The notes under the pieces: generated by a model
Seen by the model: the letters and a program-made list of their open reading frames with translations, nothing else
The model's database searches: none
What the model was told of the DNA's origin: nothing
Assembly: GCA_021604645.1 (NCBI GenBank)
Contig: BQJJ01000007.1
Location: forward strand, 1 to 64,000
Length of the DNA: 64,000 nt
Reading direction: 5' to 3'
From: Methyloligella sp.
GTDB lineage: Bacteria; Pseudomonadota; Alphaproteobacteria; Rhizobiales; HXMU1428-3
Position numbers and translations under genes: made by a program
Part shown: positions 46,264-54,343 of the stretch, in pieces
Layout: each line of letters begins with the position of its first letter
Position numbering within the stretch: the stretch's first letter is position 1

Positions 46264-47016
46264 TTAAAGAAGGCGGGCATAGGCACGAGCAACAGAAGCT
46301 GATGTGGGCTGCCCGGAGGAACTAGCAGGTAAAGAGCTCGAAACACGTTCGATATTTTGTTCTAAATTCTGCACACGAACAGTTTCGGTTGCGTTTAGGA
46401 GTAATTTCGCCCCGGCATGTTCATTCGCTTGTTCAACTAGCGCATCATACTCTGTCTTTTCAGAAACACTTAATTGACTGACAAGGCGAGGGACATCAAT
46501 ATTCGCAATTTGCTTTTGAATATTCTGAACTTGTCTGATAGCAACAATATTAGTGGAATCATCTGATAAGCGCTCTTCAAAGCCTGTTAAAAGAGTGTTT
46601 AACGTTTCTAGCCGTCTTTCCTGTGGGGGAGTTAGGCGAGGAGCAAGTAAATCATCGATTTGTTCTCGAATTCCATCGAGAACATCGTCATTTTCAACAT
46701 TTGCAGACGGTTTTCCAATAATTGTGTCGGCTTCTAAAAATAATGCAGCACGATCTTCAATTTCATCAGAACGTATAGTGCCGTTCGCAGCTTTTTCACT
46801 AAGCTTGGAAATTTCACCTTGAATTTCAGTTAGCCGTTGATTGTCAGCTGGAGTTAAAAGCGGTTTGTAGCCGCGAATTCTGTTAATTTCTTGTTTACCT
46901 GCATTTACAATGGTCTGTGCGGCAATCTGAGCGTCGGTCGCACCACCGCTCTTACCGGCAGCAAAAATGCTATCGGCTGAACCACCACCAAATATAGACG
47001 TTGCACTAACAGCCAT
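46264..47016 (-). CDS. helical protein of unknown function
   Basis: 250 residues, no signal peptide and no cysteines. It starts MAVSATSIFGGGSADSIFAA, and the rest is helical and acidic, with three related segments of the type LTPADNQRLTEIQGEISKLS, LTPPQERRLETLNTLL and LSVSEKTEYDALVEQANEH, which suggest an internal repeat of about 60-80 residues. I recognise no family. GGAG lies nine bases before ATG 47016. The neighbours (nnr convergent, GH3 gene upstream on the same strand) give little clue. Confidence 0.7.
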   Translation of the reverse strand: MAVSATSIFGGGSADSIFAAGKSGGATDAQIAAQTIVNAGKQEINRIRGYKPLLTPADNQRLTEIQGEISKLSEKAANGTIRSDEIEDRAALFLEADTIIGKPSANVENDDVLDGIREQIDDLLAPRLTPPQERRLETLNTLLTGFEERLSDDSTNIVAIRQVQNIQKQIANIDVPRLVSQLSVSEKTEYDALVEQANEHAGAKLLLNATETVRVQNLEQNIERVSSSLPASSSGQPTSASVARAYARLL

Positions 47017-47138
47017 AAGAAAGTTCTCCAAAAAATGGCACAAAATTACTCAAGCTAAATTCAATTAGGGACAATAATACCACTGATTCCGTTAATTTTC
47101 AGTAACGAAAGGTGTGTGGTGGTAGGTAAGCGGTTGTA

Positions 47139-48416
47139 TTAATTGAGTTTCTTCTTGGCCGCAATGATCCTCTGATAGGAGGCTTCAATTGAAGATCTTT
47201 GAATTTCACCACGTTTGACTGCAGCTAAGATAAGGTTTTGTATGCGGGTAATAGAGCTTGGGTTCGCATATTTACCATCTACAATCAAGAGAATGTCATT
47301 CCCAGCTTTAACCGCTTTGATTAAAGCATCGTCAAACTCAAAGTATTTTTTAATAGCTCCCATACCTAAATCATCAGTAATAACAATGCCCTTATAGCCA
47401 ATGTCTCGGCGCAAAACGCCTTCAATGGCTTTTTTAGATAAAGAAGCAGGTAGTTTGTCACTGTCGCTAAAAGAAGGATGATAAAGATGACCAACCATAA
47501 CCATATCAACTAGCCTCTCCTTGACCATCAGTTTGTAAGGGGCCAATTCAATCCTTTTCCAGCTTTTCGTTAAGTCAACAAATTGTTCATGACTATCAGT
47601 CCAGGAACTGCCATGCCCTGGAAAGTGTTTTAAAGAGGTCAGGATTTTATTTTGGCGATGTGCAAGAATAAAAGCACTAGAGTAAGCCTGAACAGTTTCG
47701 GGCTTAAAACCATAACTACGTTCTCTAGCTCCAATGATCGGGTTTTCAGGAACAATATTCAAATCTACAACAGGCCCAAAGTTCACATTAAAACCAGCAC
47801 TTGCCAGTTCTTCAGCAAGTGTTTGATAGGTTTGTAGTGCGGAAATTTGATCATTTGCAAGGGCAATAGAAGAAGCTGTTGGAATGGTCGTAAAGCCATG
47901 CTTTTCTTTTAAACGCTGAACTTGACCACCTTCCTGATCAATAGCCAAAAGTGGAGGGTGCTGCTTTGAAGTGCCTTTCTTCATATAGGATACAAGTTGT
48001 GTGATTTGAGATTTAGAAGACATATTATGCCCCATAAATATCAAACCACCGATTTGCCCATCCTTTAAAAGACTGTGGACCGCTTTTGACCCTTTATCAT
48101 TTGGCGTGACCCCTTTAAAGCCAAGCATCAGCATTTGCCCAATCATTTCCTTCAGACTGGGTTGTGACGTTGTTTTAGTGGTTATACCTAATGCCATCAA
48201 TTTAGATGAGTTTTTAGAAGCTGCAAAGCTGTCTGAGATTTGCAAAGAAAAAACACCAATAAGTGCCAAGAAAAACGCGCTAACTAAATAGCATATTGAC
48301 GGCGCTCTAAGAGTGCCGCTAACAACGGAAACTTCAGGACTATGATAATCATATGAGAGGGGCGATTGCTTACTGTACCTGTTAAATGACATTAAATTAT
48401 TATTCAAATTTTTCAT
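47139..48416 (-). CDS. secreted glycoside hydrolase family 3 protein (NagZ-like)
   Basis: 425 residues. About 40 leader residues precede a hydrophobic segment (about 41-60) and a SFA-A cleavage-like site, so it is probably exported or anchored. GH3 features follow: GGLIFMGHN, LLAIDQEGGQVQRL, LKHFPGHGSSWTDSH near residue 250 (the conserved His loop of NagZ), and the nucleophile Asp in VITDDLGMGAI. It would cleave beta-N-acetylglucosaminides, perhaps from peptidoglycan. Proteobacterial NagZ is normally cytosolic and about 340 residues, so this is a different, secreted branch. Confidence 0.88.
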   Translation of the reverse strand: MKNLNNNLMSFNRYSKQSPLSYDYHSPEVSVVSGTLRAPSICYLVSAFFLALIGVFSLQISDSFAASKNSSKLMALGITTKTTSQPSLKEMIGQMLMLGFKGVTPNDKGSKAVHSLLKDGQIGGLIFMGHNMSSKSQITQLVSYMKKGTSKQHPPLLAIDQEGGQVQRLKEKHGFTTIPTASSIALANDQISALQTYQTLAEELASAGFNVNFGPVVDLNIVPENPIIGARERSYGFKPETVQAYSSAFILAHRQNKILTSLKHFPGHGSSWTDSHEQFVDLTKSWKRIELAPYKLMVKERLVDMVMVGHLYHPSFSDSDKLPASLSKKAIEGVLRRDIGYKGIVITDDLGMGAIKKYFEFDDALIKAVKAGNDILLIVDGKYANPSSITRIQNLILAAVKRGEIQRSSIEASYQRIIAAKKKLN

Positions 48417-48748
48417 TTAAGCGCCTTAAATCTCTAAAATTGTCAAATTCTTGACCCGAAAACTCGCTAAATTGCGACTAACATATGAATATCATCATGA
48501 AAAGTTAAGTTAGTTCTATGCCTGTCTACTCATATCAGAGTATAGTCCGCAAGTGTGAAACGATAATCAAAGCAGATTGCCCCCAAATTTAGGCCTAAAA
48601 TGAGGCCAAAAGTAAGGGGAGTTTAAAACATGTCATTAAGATGATTTCGCAAATGCGATGGAGCCCTTTAGTGATATCAAGATTTAACAAAATGAATAGA
48701 GTAATAGCTGACGAGAAAGCCTTTTGCGAGCGGCAAGAGAGATCAATG
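48417..48748. other. intergenic region between divergent genes
   Basis: 332 bases between the GH3 gene and the TPR gene. No clear hairpin or further gene. The frame of the TPR gene is open back to 48641, but residues encoded there do not look like a signal peptide, so I regard it as leader. Confidence 0.45.
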
Positions 48749-50488
48749 ATGGGTAAGAAGACACTGAATATAGTGACGAAACTAACTCTATCACTAGCAT
48801 TAATCACTTTGGTTAGCTTTTCTCCCTTTTCAAATTTTGCCAACGCGGCTGAAAGCGCAAGCCTTTTAGCGCGTAAAGGCAATGCAGCTTTAAAACGAAG
48901 AGAAAACGAAAAGGCCATCCAATATTTTTCCGAAGCTCTTTTCGCAGGCTCGCTGGAAATTTACACCAAAGCTTCCATTTTAAATGATCGTGGTTTGGCT
49001 TATAGCCGAATAAAAAAGTTTCATTTGGCGTTGAAGGACTACAATAGAGCAATTGAAGCGTTTCCCGAATATGCAAAAGCCTACAACAACAGAGGTTTAC
49101 TCCTTCATCAATTAGGCCATAATGAAGAAGCAATTAAAGACTTCAATCGTGCAATCGCGCTTCACCCATCCATGGGCGTGTCATATCATAACCGTGCAAA
49201 TGCATTTTTAAAAGCGGGTGCAGAAAAGCCCGCATTTAGCGATTTTGGCAAGGCTGCAACATTATTAGCTGACAAAAGTCCCGCCCATTTGGCCAGGGGA
49301 CAAATACACTGGAAGCATATGCGCCATTACGCTGCATTGCGAGAGTTAAACCTGTCCTTGGAGAAGAATAAAAATCAGGCTCTGGCTTATTTTAATCGAG
49401 GTCAAGTTTATCATTCACTTGGAAATAGAGTGCGAGCTATTCAGGATATCGCAAAGGCCAGTTCGTTAAATCCATCTGATCTTACATATAAAAAGCAATT
49501 GGCGATTATTTATCTTGAAAACAGACAATTGCCAAATTCATCAAAATTACTCACTCAGATTTTGAATGAAGAACCTCTCAATGTTGAAATTATGATTTTG
49601 AGAGGGCGAATCAATGGTGAATTAGCGCGCTATCAAAAGGCACTTGAAGATTTGGATCAGGCTGTCTCTCTTTCTGCGAGTGCTACCGCCTTTGCTGAAC
49701 GGGCATTAGTCCAGGCAAAAAACAGACAACCCGAATTTGCAATTTCTGATATCAGTGAATCAATTCAAAAGGCCCCTAAAACAGGGCGTTCATGGGCAGT
49801 ACTAGGGGATGCCGCACGTTTAAGTGATAAATTAATTGATGCTGAGCGTTATTACCTTGAAGCTTTAAAACGAGATAAAATGCAACCTAAAGCCTTAGCT
49901 GGCTTAAAACAGCTTGGCTTTGGATTAGATGAAGAAGAAGTTGAAAGTGTAGCTTCAATTGGCACAGACGTGAACGGTTGGTCAATTCAAGAGCCTGCAA
50001 AAGGGCAATATGTTGCAATCAATCCACTTTATAAAAAATATAAGATTAAACTGGATTTATACGGCCCTAAAAAACCAAAAATTCTCGAATGGACAGTTCT
50101 TAAAGGAAATTACAAGGGCTACGGATTGTTGCGCTATGATGCGGGAAGCAAAAATGCAAAGGCACCTATTGAGCATGTCGCAATTTTAAACCTGCGAAAG
50201 CAAAGAGTTGAAACGATTGAGCCCTATCGTTGGGGCACTAAAATTGCGAAATGGACCTGGAACCAAAATGATGTCGTAATCAAGGATCCAGATGGCATCG
50301 AGAACAAGATCACTTTAAGAGTGCCGGCGAGACGCAGACCTCCGCGTGTCGCGAGCCAAGAGGAAGATGCTTGGCATAGTGGCTTCTGGAATTCAGGCCC
50401 AAAAAAGCGAGTATCTAAGAAGAAAAGAAGACGCAAAGTGCGACGGAAAAAGAAGAAATCGTTCTTTGGTGGCATCTTTGGTTTCTAA
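48749..50488 (+). CDS. secreted TPR protein with C-terminal beta domain and basic tail
   Basis: 579 residues from ATG 48749 (an ATG sits directly before it). Signal peptide to about residue 33 (ANA-A). From about residue 37 to 395 there are some ten tetratricopeptide repeats (e.g. AKAYNNRGLLLHQLGHNEEA and YHNRANAFLKAGAEKPAFSD). A predicted beta domain follows (about 430-530, with LEWTVLKGNYKGYGLLRYD), then a tail of nearly pure Lys/Arg (KKRVSKKKRRRKVRRKKKKS) and FFGGIFGF. Likely a periplasmic scaffold; function unknown. The tail could bind nucleic acid or acidic polymer. Confidence 0.85.
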   Translation: MGKKTLNIVTKLTLSLALITLVSFSPFSNFANAAESASLLARKGNAALKRRENEKAIQYFSEALFAGSLEIYTKASILNDRGLAYSRIKKFHLALKDYNRAIEAFPEYAKAYNNRGLLLHQLGHNEEAIKDFNRAIALHPSMGVSYHNRANAFLKAGAEKPAFSDFGKAATLLADKSPAHLARGQIHWKHMRHYAALRELNLSLEKNKNQALAYFNRGQVYHSLGNRVRAIQDIAKASSLNPSDLTYKKQLAIIYLENRQLPNSSKLLTQILNEEPLNVEIMILRGRINGELARYQKALEDLDQAVSLSASATAFAERALVQAKNRQPEFAISDISESIQKAPKTGRSWAVLGDAARLSDKLIDAERYYLEALKRDKMQPKALAGLKQLGFGLDEEEVESVASIGTDVNGWSIQEPAKGQYVAINPLYKKYKIKLDLYGPKKPKILEWTVLKGNYKGYGLLRYDAGSKNAKAPIEHVAILNLRKQRVETIEPYRWGTKIAKWTWNQNDVVIKDPDGIENKITLRVPARRRPPRVASQEEDAWHSGFWNSGPKKRVSKKKRRRKVRRKKKKSFFGGIFGF

Positions 50489-50606
50489 AACATAGATTAT
50501 TTAAAATGAATTGTTCTGAAACTCTGCGTATTAATTTTTAAATCTCAAAGTACAAATGACTGTTGCAAGAGCCACACAAATCATAAAATAAGGCAATAAT
50601 TAATGT

Positions 50607-50634
50607 ACTACTCGTGTGAAAACGAGGGAGTAGT
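50607..50634 (+). other. hairpin in the gap 50489-50857
   Basis: ACTACTCGT at 50607 can pair with ACGAG and TAGT up to 50634, or ACTACTC with GAGTAGT, giving two alternative stems. There is no T-run. It lies 119 bases after the TPR gene; the rest of the 369-base gap shows no gene. Confidence 0.35.
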
Positions 50635-50857
50635 CTTGCCAATACTTAACCAAAACTGGCATTTTAAAGTTTGAGATTCTTAATTTTCAGTCTCGTTTTA
50701 TAATTACGCCTTATCTTCACAAAATTGTGTGAACCTGAAAGTGGTAAGAATATTCAAATTTTGCTATCTATTTGAAGAAGATAGTGAAGCAGTAGTATTA
50801 TTTAGAATTTAAGGGCTGTATTTTAAAAAGGCGCTATATTTTAAAAGGCTAAGTCAC

Positions 50858-51388
50858 GTGAGTAAACTTTTAGAAAAAGTTAGAAAAACGACTTGTTTCA
50901 TAGCACTGATAGCTGTCTTTTTTTGCCAATCAATTCTCGTAAGCCAGGCAAACGAAGTTATTAAACTTAAAAAGCAGAGTTTAAAGAAATACCCATATGG
51001 CTCAATAGTCGTTGATACATCAGAGCGCCGTCTTTATTACATGCTCAAAGATGATAAAGCAATTCGCTATAGAGTAGCTGTTGGCAAACCTAAAATGCAA
51101 TGGTTTGGCGATACATTTGTAACTTTAAAACGTAAAAACCCAGGCTGGAGACCAACACCGCGTATGCGTAGACAAGGTTATCCTAAATATGTACCGCCAG
51201 GGCCTCGTAACCCGCTCGGAGTGAGAGCTATTTATCTAGGTTGGAGTGAGTACCGTATTCATGGGACAACATCACCTCGCTCTATTGGCCGGGCAGCGTC
51301 TAGCGGGTGTATACGAATGTTAAACAGAGATGTAATTGATTTATATAAAAGGGTGCATATCGGAGCACCAGTTCATGTAATCCGATAA
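50858..51388 (+). CDS. L,D-transpeptidase (YkuD family), paralogue 1
   Basis: 176 residues. Signal peptide to about residue 32 (SQA-N). The YkuD domain starts IVVDTSERRLYYMLKDDKAI and carries the catalytic HG...SSGCIRM motif (YRIHGTTSPRSIGRAASSGCIRM near residues 131-154, nucleophile Cys). It links peptidoglycan stems 3-3 or attaches proteins to them in the periplasm. Start is a GTG at 50858; the ribosome site is weak (AAAAGG). A second copy follows within 150 bases. Confidence 0.93.
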   Translation: MSKLLEKVRKTTCFIALIAVFFCQSILVSQANEVIKLKKQSLKKYPYGSIVVDTSERRLYYMLKDDKAIRYRVAVGKPKMQWFGDTFVTLKRKNPGWRPTPRMRRQGYPKYVPPGPRNPLGVRAIYLGWSEYRIHGTTSPRSIGRAASSGCIRMLNRDVIDLYKRVHIGAPVHVIR

Positions 51389-51540
51389 AATAATTATTAA
51401 AAAACAGTTTGGTCAAAAAATTAAAGGGTAACCACAGGCAAATTAATATATTCTTTTCGATGTTCAGTTATAGGATATAGTTACATTTAAATAGACCAAC
51501 ATAAATTTTAGATTAGACGACAATCATGAGGAAAATTGAA

Positions 51541-52134
51541 ATGAAACGTTCAAAGTCTATAGCAACGCTCGTTGCAACAATGGCAGTTGCTGTATCTATG
51601 AGCTTCAGTGCCACAAATGCAAATGCCCAGGATTTATTCTCAGCACTATTCGGTGATGGACCAAGTGGTGGTGCTAGCGGGAAACAGCATGTTTCATTTT
51701 CCAAAAAGTTCAGTAGAAATACTGTTGTTGTAAGCTTTGGTGATCGCCGCCTTTATTATATCAACAAACGCGGTCAAGCCATTTCATATCCAATTGCCAT
51801 TCCAAAGGGTGATGCACGCTGGTCAGGTAATTCTCGTGTCAGTCAAAAACGCGTAAATCCATCATGGACGCCAACAGCCTCTATGCGCCGCGAAAATCCA
51901 AAATTACCAGCCTTCGTTCCAGGTGGTCATCCACGTAACCCGCTTGGCACACGTGCACTATATATTGGTTCATCCCTTTATCGTATCCACGGAACAGATG
52001 CACCATGGACAATCGGCAAGGCAGCTTCAAAAGGTTGTATTCGCATGTACAACGAGCATGTTCAAGACCTTTACCCTCGAGTACCAGTTGGAGCGAGAGT
52101 TATCGTGACATGGAAAAAGTTTAAATCAGCGTAA
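51541..52134 (+). CDS. L,D-transpeptidase (YkuD family), paralogue 2
   Basis: 197 residues. Signal peptide to about residue 28 (ANA-Q). The YkuD core opens TVVVSFGDRRLYYINKRGQA and ends YRIHGTDAPWTIGKAASKGCIRM (catalytic Cys near 175). A disordered Gly/Ser part precedes the domain. Start ATG 51541 has GAGGA eight bases upstream; ATG 51526 is also in frame. It is a clear paralogue of the preceding gene, probably a tandem duplication, with a strong terminator after it. Confidence 0.94.
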   Translation: MKRSKSIATLVATMAVAVSMSFSATNANAQDLFSALFGDGPSGGASGKQHVSFSKKFSRNTVVVSFGDRRLYYINKRGQAISYPIAIPKGDARWSGNSRVSQKRVNPSWTPTASMRRENPKLPAFVPGGHPRNPLGTRALYIGSSLYRIHGTDAPWTIGKAASKGCIRMYNEHVQDLYPRVPVGARVIVTWKKFKSA

Positions 52135-52182
52135 GTTTAGATATCTAAAAGTCTTTTAAGCTGAATTCAAATCACTAAAGAT

Positions 52183-52223
52183 AAAAAACACCCTCTGATA
52201 AAATTATCAGAGGGTGTTTTTTT
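52183..52223. terminator. Rho-independent terminator between convergent genes
   Basis: Long perfect stem ACACCCTCTGATAA / TTATCAGAGGGTGT extended by A and T runs on both sides, ending TTTTTTT. It can work in both directions, for the L,D-transpeptidase and for the leftward zinc-binding gene. Confidence 0.93.
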
Positions 52224-52260
52224 GTACGACTTATAAAAAAATAAATGGAGAATTATTGAT

Positions 52261-53427
52261 TTAAGGTTTCATACATTTATTGATCTCAATGCTTAGGTTT
52301 TTCATCATAGTAAAATAAGCAGCTGGACCAGCTTCTAGCTTCGCTCCAATTGGGTCAAGTACTGCCGTCTTAACTTTATGTCCTTCCGAGAGAGTTTTAA
52401 CTAATTTAGGATTGTATTGAACTTCAGAAAATATGCAGATAACCTTTTTCTCTTTCAATCTACCAATCAACTCTTTCAGGTGTTTTGCGCTGGGTGGAGT
52501 TGCCGGATTAAGAGTAATCGCGCCAGAAAAGTGCAAATCGTACGGAGCAGTTAAGTACTGATAAGCATCATGAAAAACCATATATGATCGCTCATCTAAT
52601 GGTTTCATCAAAGCCGCAATCTCAAGTGATAATTTATCAAGTTGACCAGACAGCGCAATAGCATTTTGTTGGTATATTTTGCTATTTTTAGGGTCAAGCT
52701 CAGACAGTTTCTTGGCTACCGCTAACGCAATTGTTTTTGCATTGCCTGGATGAAGCCACATGTGAGGATCTTTTTCTGAGCTATCATCACTCTTGTGGTC
52801 GTCGTGATCATCATGGTCGCCATGCTTTGCATGTTTTTCTTTATGATGGTCGTGATCATCGTGGCCGTCATGCTTAGCTTGTTTTTTCTTATGATGGTCG
52901 TGATCATCATGATCGTCATGCTTAGCATGTTTTTCCTTATGATGGTCGTGATCATCATGATCGTCATGCTTAGCATGCTTTTCTTTATGATGGTCGTGGT
53001 CATCATGATCGCTATGAGCTTCATCATCATGATGATGATGCTTAGAACGCATTTTGTAGAATGTAATCCCATCTAAATCTACGGCATTCAACACTGAACC
53101 TTTCTTACTCAAGCTTTTGAGCACCTTATTCATGGGAGTCTCAAGTAGAGGACCAACTCTAACAATCAAATCAGCTTTTTTAATTGCTAACGCATCAGAT
53201 GGTTTGAGTTGAAAGTGATGAGGGCTAGATGCACCCTTAAGAAGAAGTGTTGGCTCACCAACACCTTCCATCACACCGCTAACCAGACTGTGCAGTGGTT
53301 TAATTGTTACCACAACTTTAGGGGGAGAATTCTTCTCATCGGCGTGAAGAAAAGGGAATGCAGAAAACAGTGTTATAAGAAACACTGATATGAAAGAAAG
53401 TAATTTATTAAATCTTGGATAAACCAT
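52261..53427 (-). CDS. znuA: zinc ABC transporter substrate-binding protein with His/Asp repeat
   Basis: 388 residues. Signal peptide to about residue 29 (LHA-D). Cluster A-I zinc-binding folds: VTIKPLHSLVSGVM (H46), ASSPHHFQLKPSD (H71 region), DPHMWLHPGNAK (H222, H226), YMVFHDAYQYL and SEVQYNPKL. The usual His-rich loop is expanded to residues 130-211 with four 16-residue units. It would capture zinc in the periplasm for ZnuBC, whose genes are absent from this window. Two Zur-like boxes lie 26-63 bases upstream of the ATG. Confidence 0.95.
   Translation of the reverse strand: MVYPRFNKLLSFISVFLITLFSAFPFLHADEKNSPPKVVVTIKPLHSLVSGVMEGVGEPTLLLKGASSPHHFQLKPSDALAIKKADLIVRVGPLLETPMNKVLKSLSKKGSVLNAVDLDGITFYKMRSKHHHHDDEAHSDHDDHDHHKEKHAKHDDHDDHDHHKEKHAKHDDHDDHDHHKKKQAKHDGHDDHDHHKEKHAKHGDHDDHDDHKSDDSSEKDPHMWLHPGNAKTIALAVAKKLSELDPKNSKIYQQNAIALSGQLDKLSLEIAALMKPLDERSYMVFHDAYQYLTAPYDLHFSGAITLNPATPPSAKHLKELIGRLKEKKVICIFSEVQYNPKLVKTLSEGHKVKTAVLDPIGAKLEAGPAAYFTMMKNLSIEINKCMKP
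52795..53004 (-). repeat. 48-bp in-frame tandem repeat in znuA
   Basis: Four full units plus a partial unit encode DDHDHHKEKHAKHDDH (residues 142-205, then 206-211). The third unit has changes to KKKQ and HDG. DNA copies are nearly identical, so the number of units may vary between strains. Confidence 0.9.
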
Positions 53428-53452
53428 AGGGTAAGCCCTTTGTAAAATTTAT

Positions 53453-53490
53453 GTTACAATATTACAATTGAAAAATTGTTACAATATAAC
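53453..53490. promoter_or_regulatory. two Zur-like operator boxes between znuA and the DUF1007 gene
   Basis: GTTACAATATTAC (53453-53465) and GTTACAATATAAC (53478-53490) are 25 bases apart; the second is a perfect GTTA/TAAC dyad. This resembles GTTATA-type Zur boxes of alphaproteobacteria. The boxes are just before znuA and about 150 bases before the divergent metal genes, so both may be repressed by zinc. Confidence 0.6.
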
Positions 53491-53635
53491 TAGAACTCAT
53501 GCAATGAATTTCTCATTTTGAACAAAATTTATGGTAGGGTTATTGTTGAATTTCCGAGAAGTCCTATTTGTCTAGGAATTGAGTAAAAAATATATGTAGT
53601 CATTAAAAAGGCTGGATAAGAAGGAAACTAAGATC

Positions 53636-54343
53636 TTGTCTTTATGTCGAGAGCGAACTGATCAAAATCAAATCTATCAATACCTAAGCTATATTGTTTT
53701 GGGAATAGTAAGCTTGACCGTAGTTCTTACGCCATCAAAAGCCAATGCGCATCCTCATGTGTTTATTGAGAGTGAAACAAAACTACTCATGAATAACACA
53801 TTCGAGATTACAGGGTTTCGTCATCGTTGGAAATTTGATGATGGATACGCTGCCTTTGCTCTAGTCGGTATGGATGTCAATAAAGATGGAAAATATTCTC
53901 AATATGAACTTGAGCCCTTAGCGAAGGAGAATATTGAAAGCCTGCACCAATTCGACTTTTTTACTTACGGTAAACAAAAAAAAAGAAACTTAGAATTTAA
54001 CCAGCCAATAGACACAGTGCTCACATATAAAAATCAAGAGCTGGTACTAGAATTTACATTGCCTTTAAAAAAGCCGCAAAAAATTCTGGCAAACCCATTA
54101 AAGTTCGGAATTTACGACCCTGAATTTTTCATTGCGTTTCTAGAGCCAAAAAAGAACTCACCTGTTGTCTTCTCTAAAGGGACATCACCGCAATGCATGA
54201 TAGAAAAGAAAAAAGCTGGTTCGGACCAAACAGCCTTGATTGAACAAAGGTTAGGGCAACCAATGGACCTCTCAGATGAAGAAAATAGAGGAACCGGCGC
54301 ACTCTTCGCGCCAACCTTCACAGTAAGTTGTCTCTCAAATTAA
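53636..54343 (+). CDS. DUF1007 family periplasmic protein, metal transport associated
   Basis: 235 residues. Signal peptide with a hydrophobic core at about residues 17-34 and cleavage at ANA-H; the mature protein begins HPHVFIESETKL, where the N-terminal His-Pro-His is the family signature. It also has a DVNKDGKYSQYE EF-hand-like loop (about residues 80-91). DUF1007 genes often stand next to NicO-type transporters, as here. The start is a TTG at 53636, with AAGGAAA eight bases before it; no ATG lies in this frame before the signal peptide. It overlaps the next gene by up to 16 bases. Confidence 0.88.
   Translation: MSLCRERTDQNQIYQYLSYIVLGIVSLTVVLTPSKANAHPHVFIESETKLLMNNTFEITGFRHRWKFDDGYAAFALVGMDVNKDGKYSQYELEPLAKENIESLHQFDFFTYGKQKKRNLEFNQPIDTVLTYKNQELVLEFTLPLKKPQKILANPLKFGIYDPEFFIAFLEPKKNSPVVFSKGTSPQCMIEKKKAGSDQTALIEQRLGQPMDLSDEENRGTGALFAPTFTVSCLSN

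Noticed and set aside
52795..53076. Hydrophobic 93-codon frame opposite the ZnuA His repeat
   Set aside because: It is the complement of the repeated His/Asp codons (CAT and GAT read as Met, Ile and Val), not a real membrane protein.
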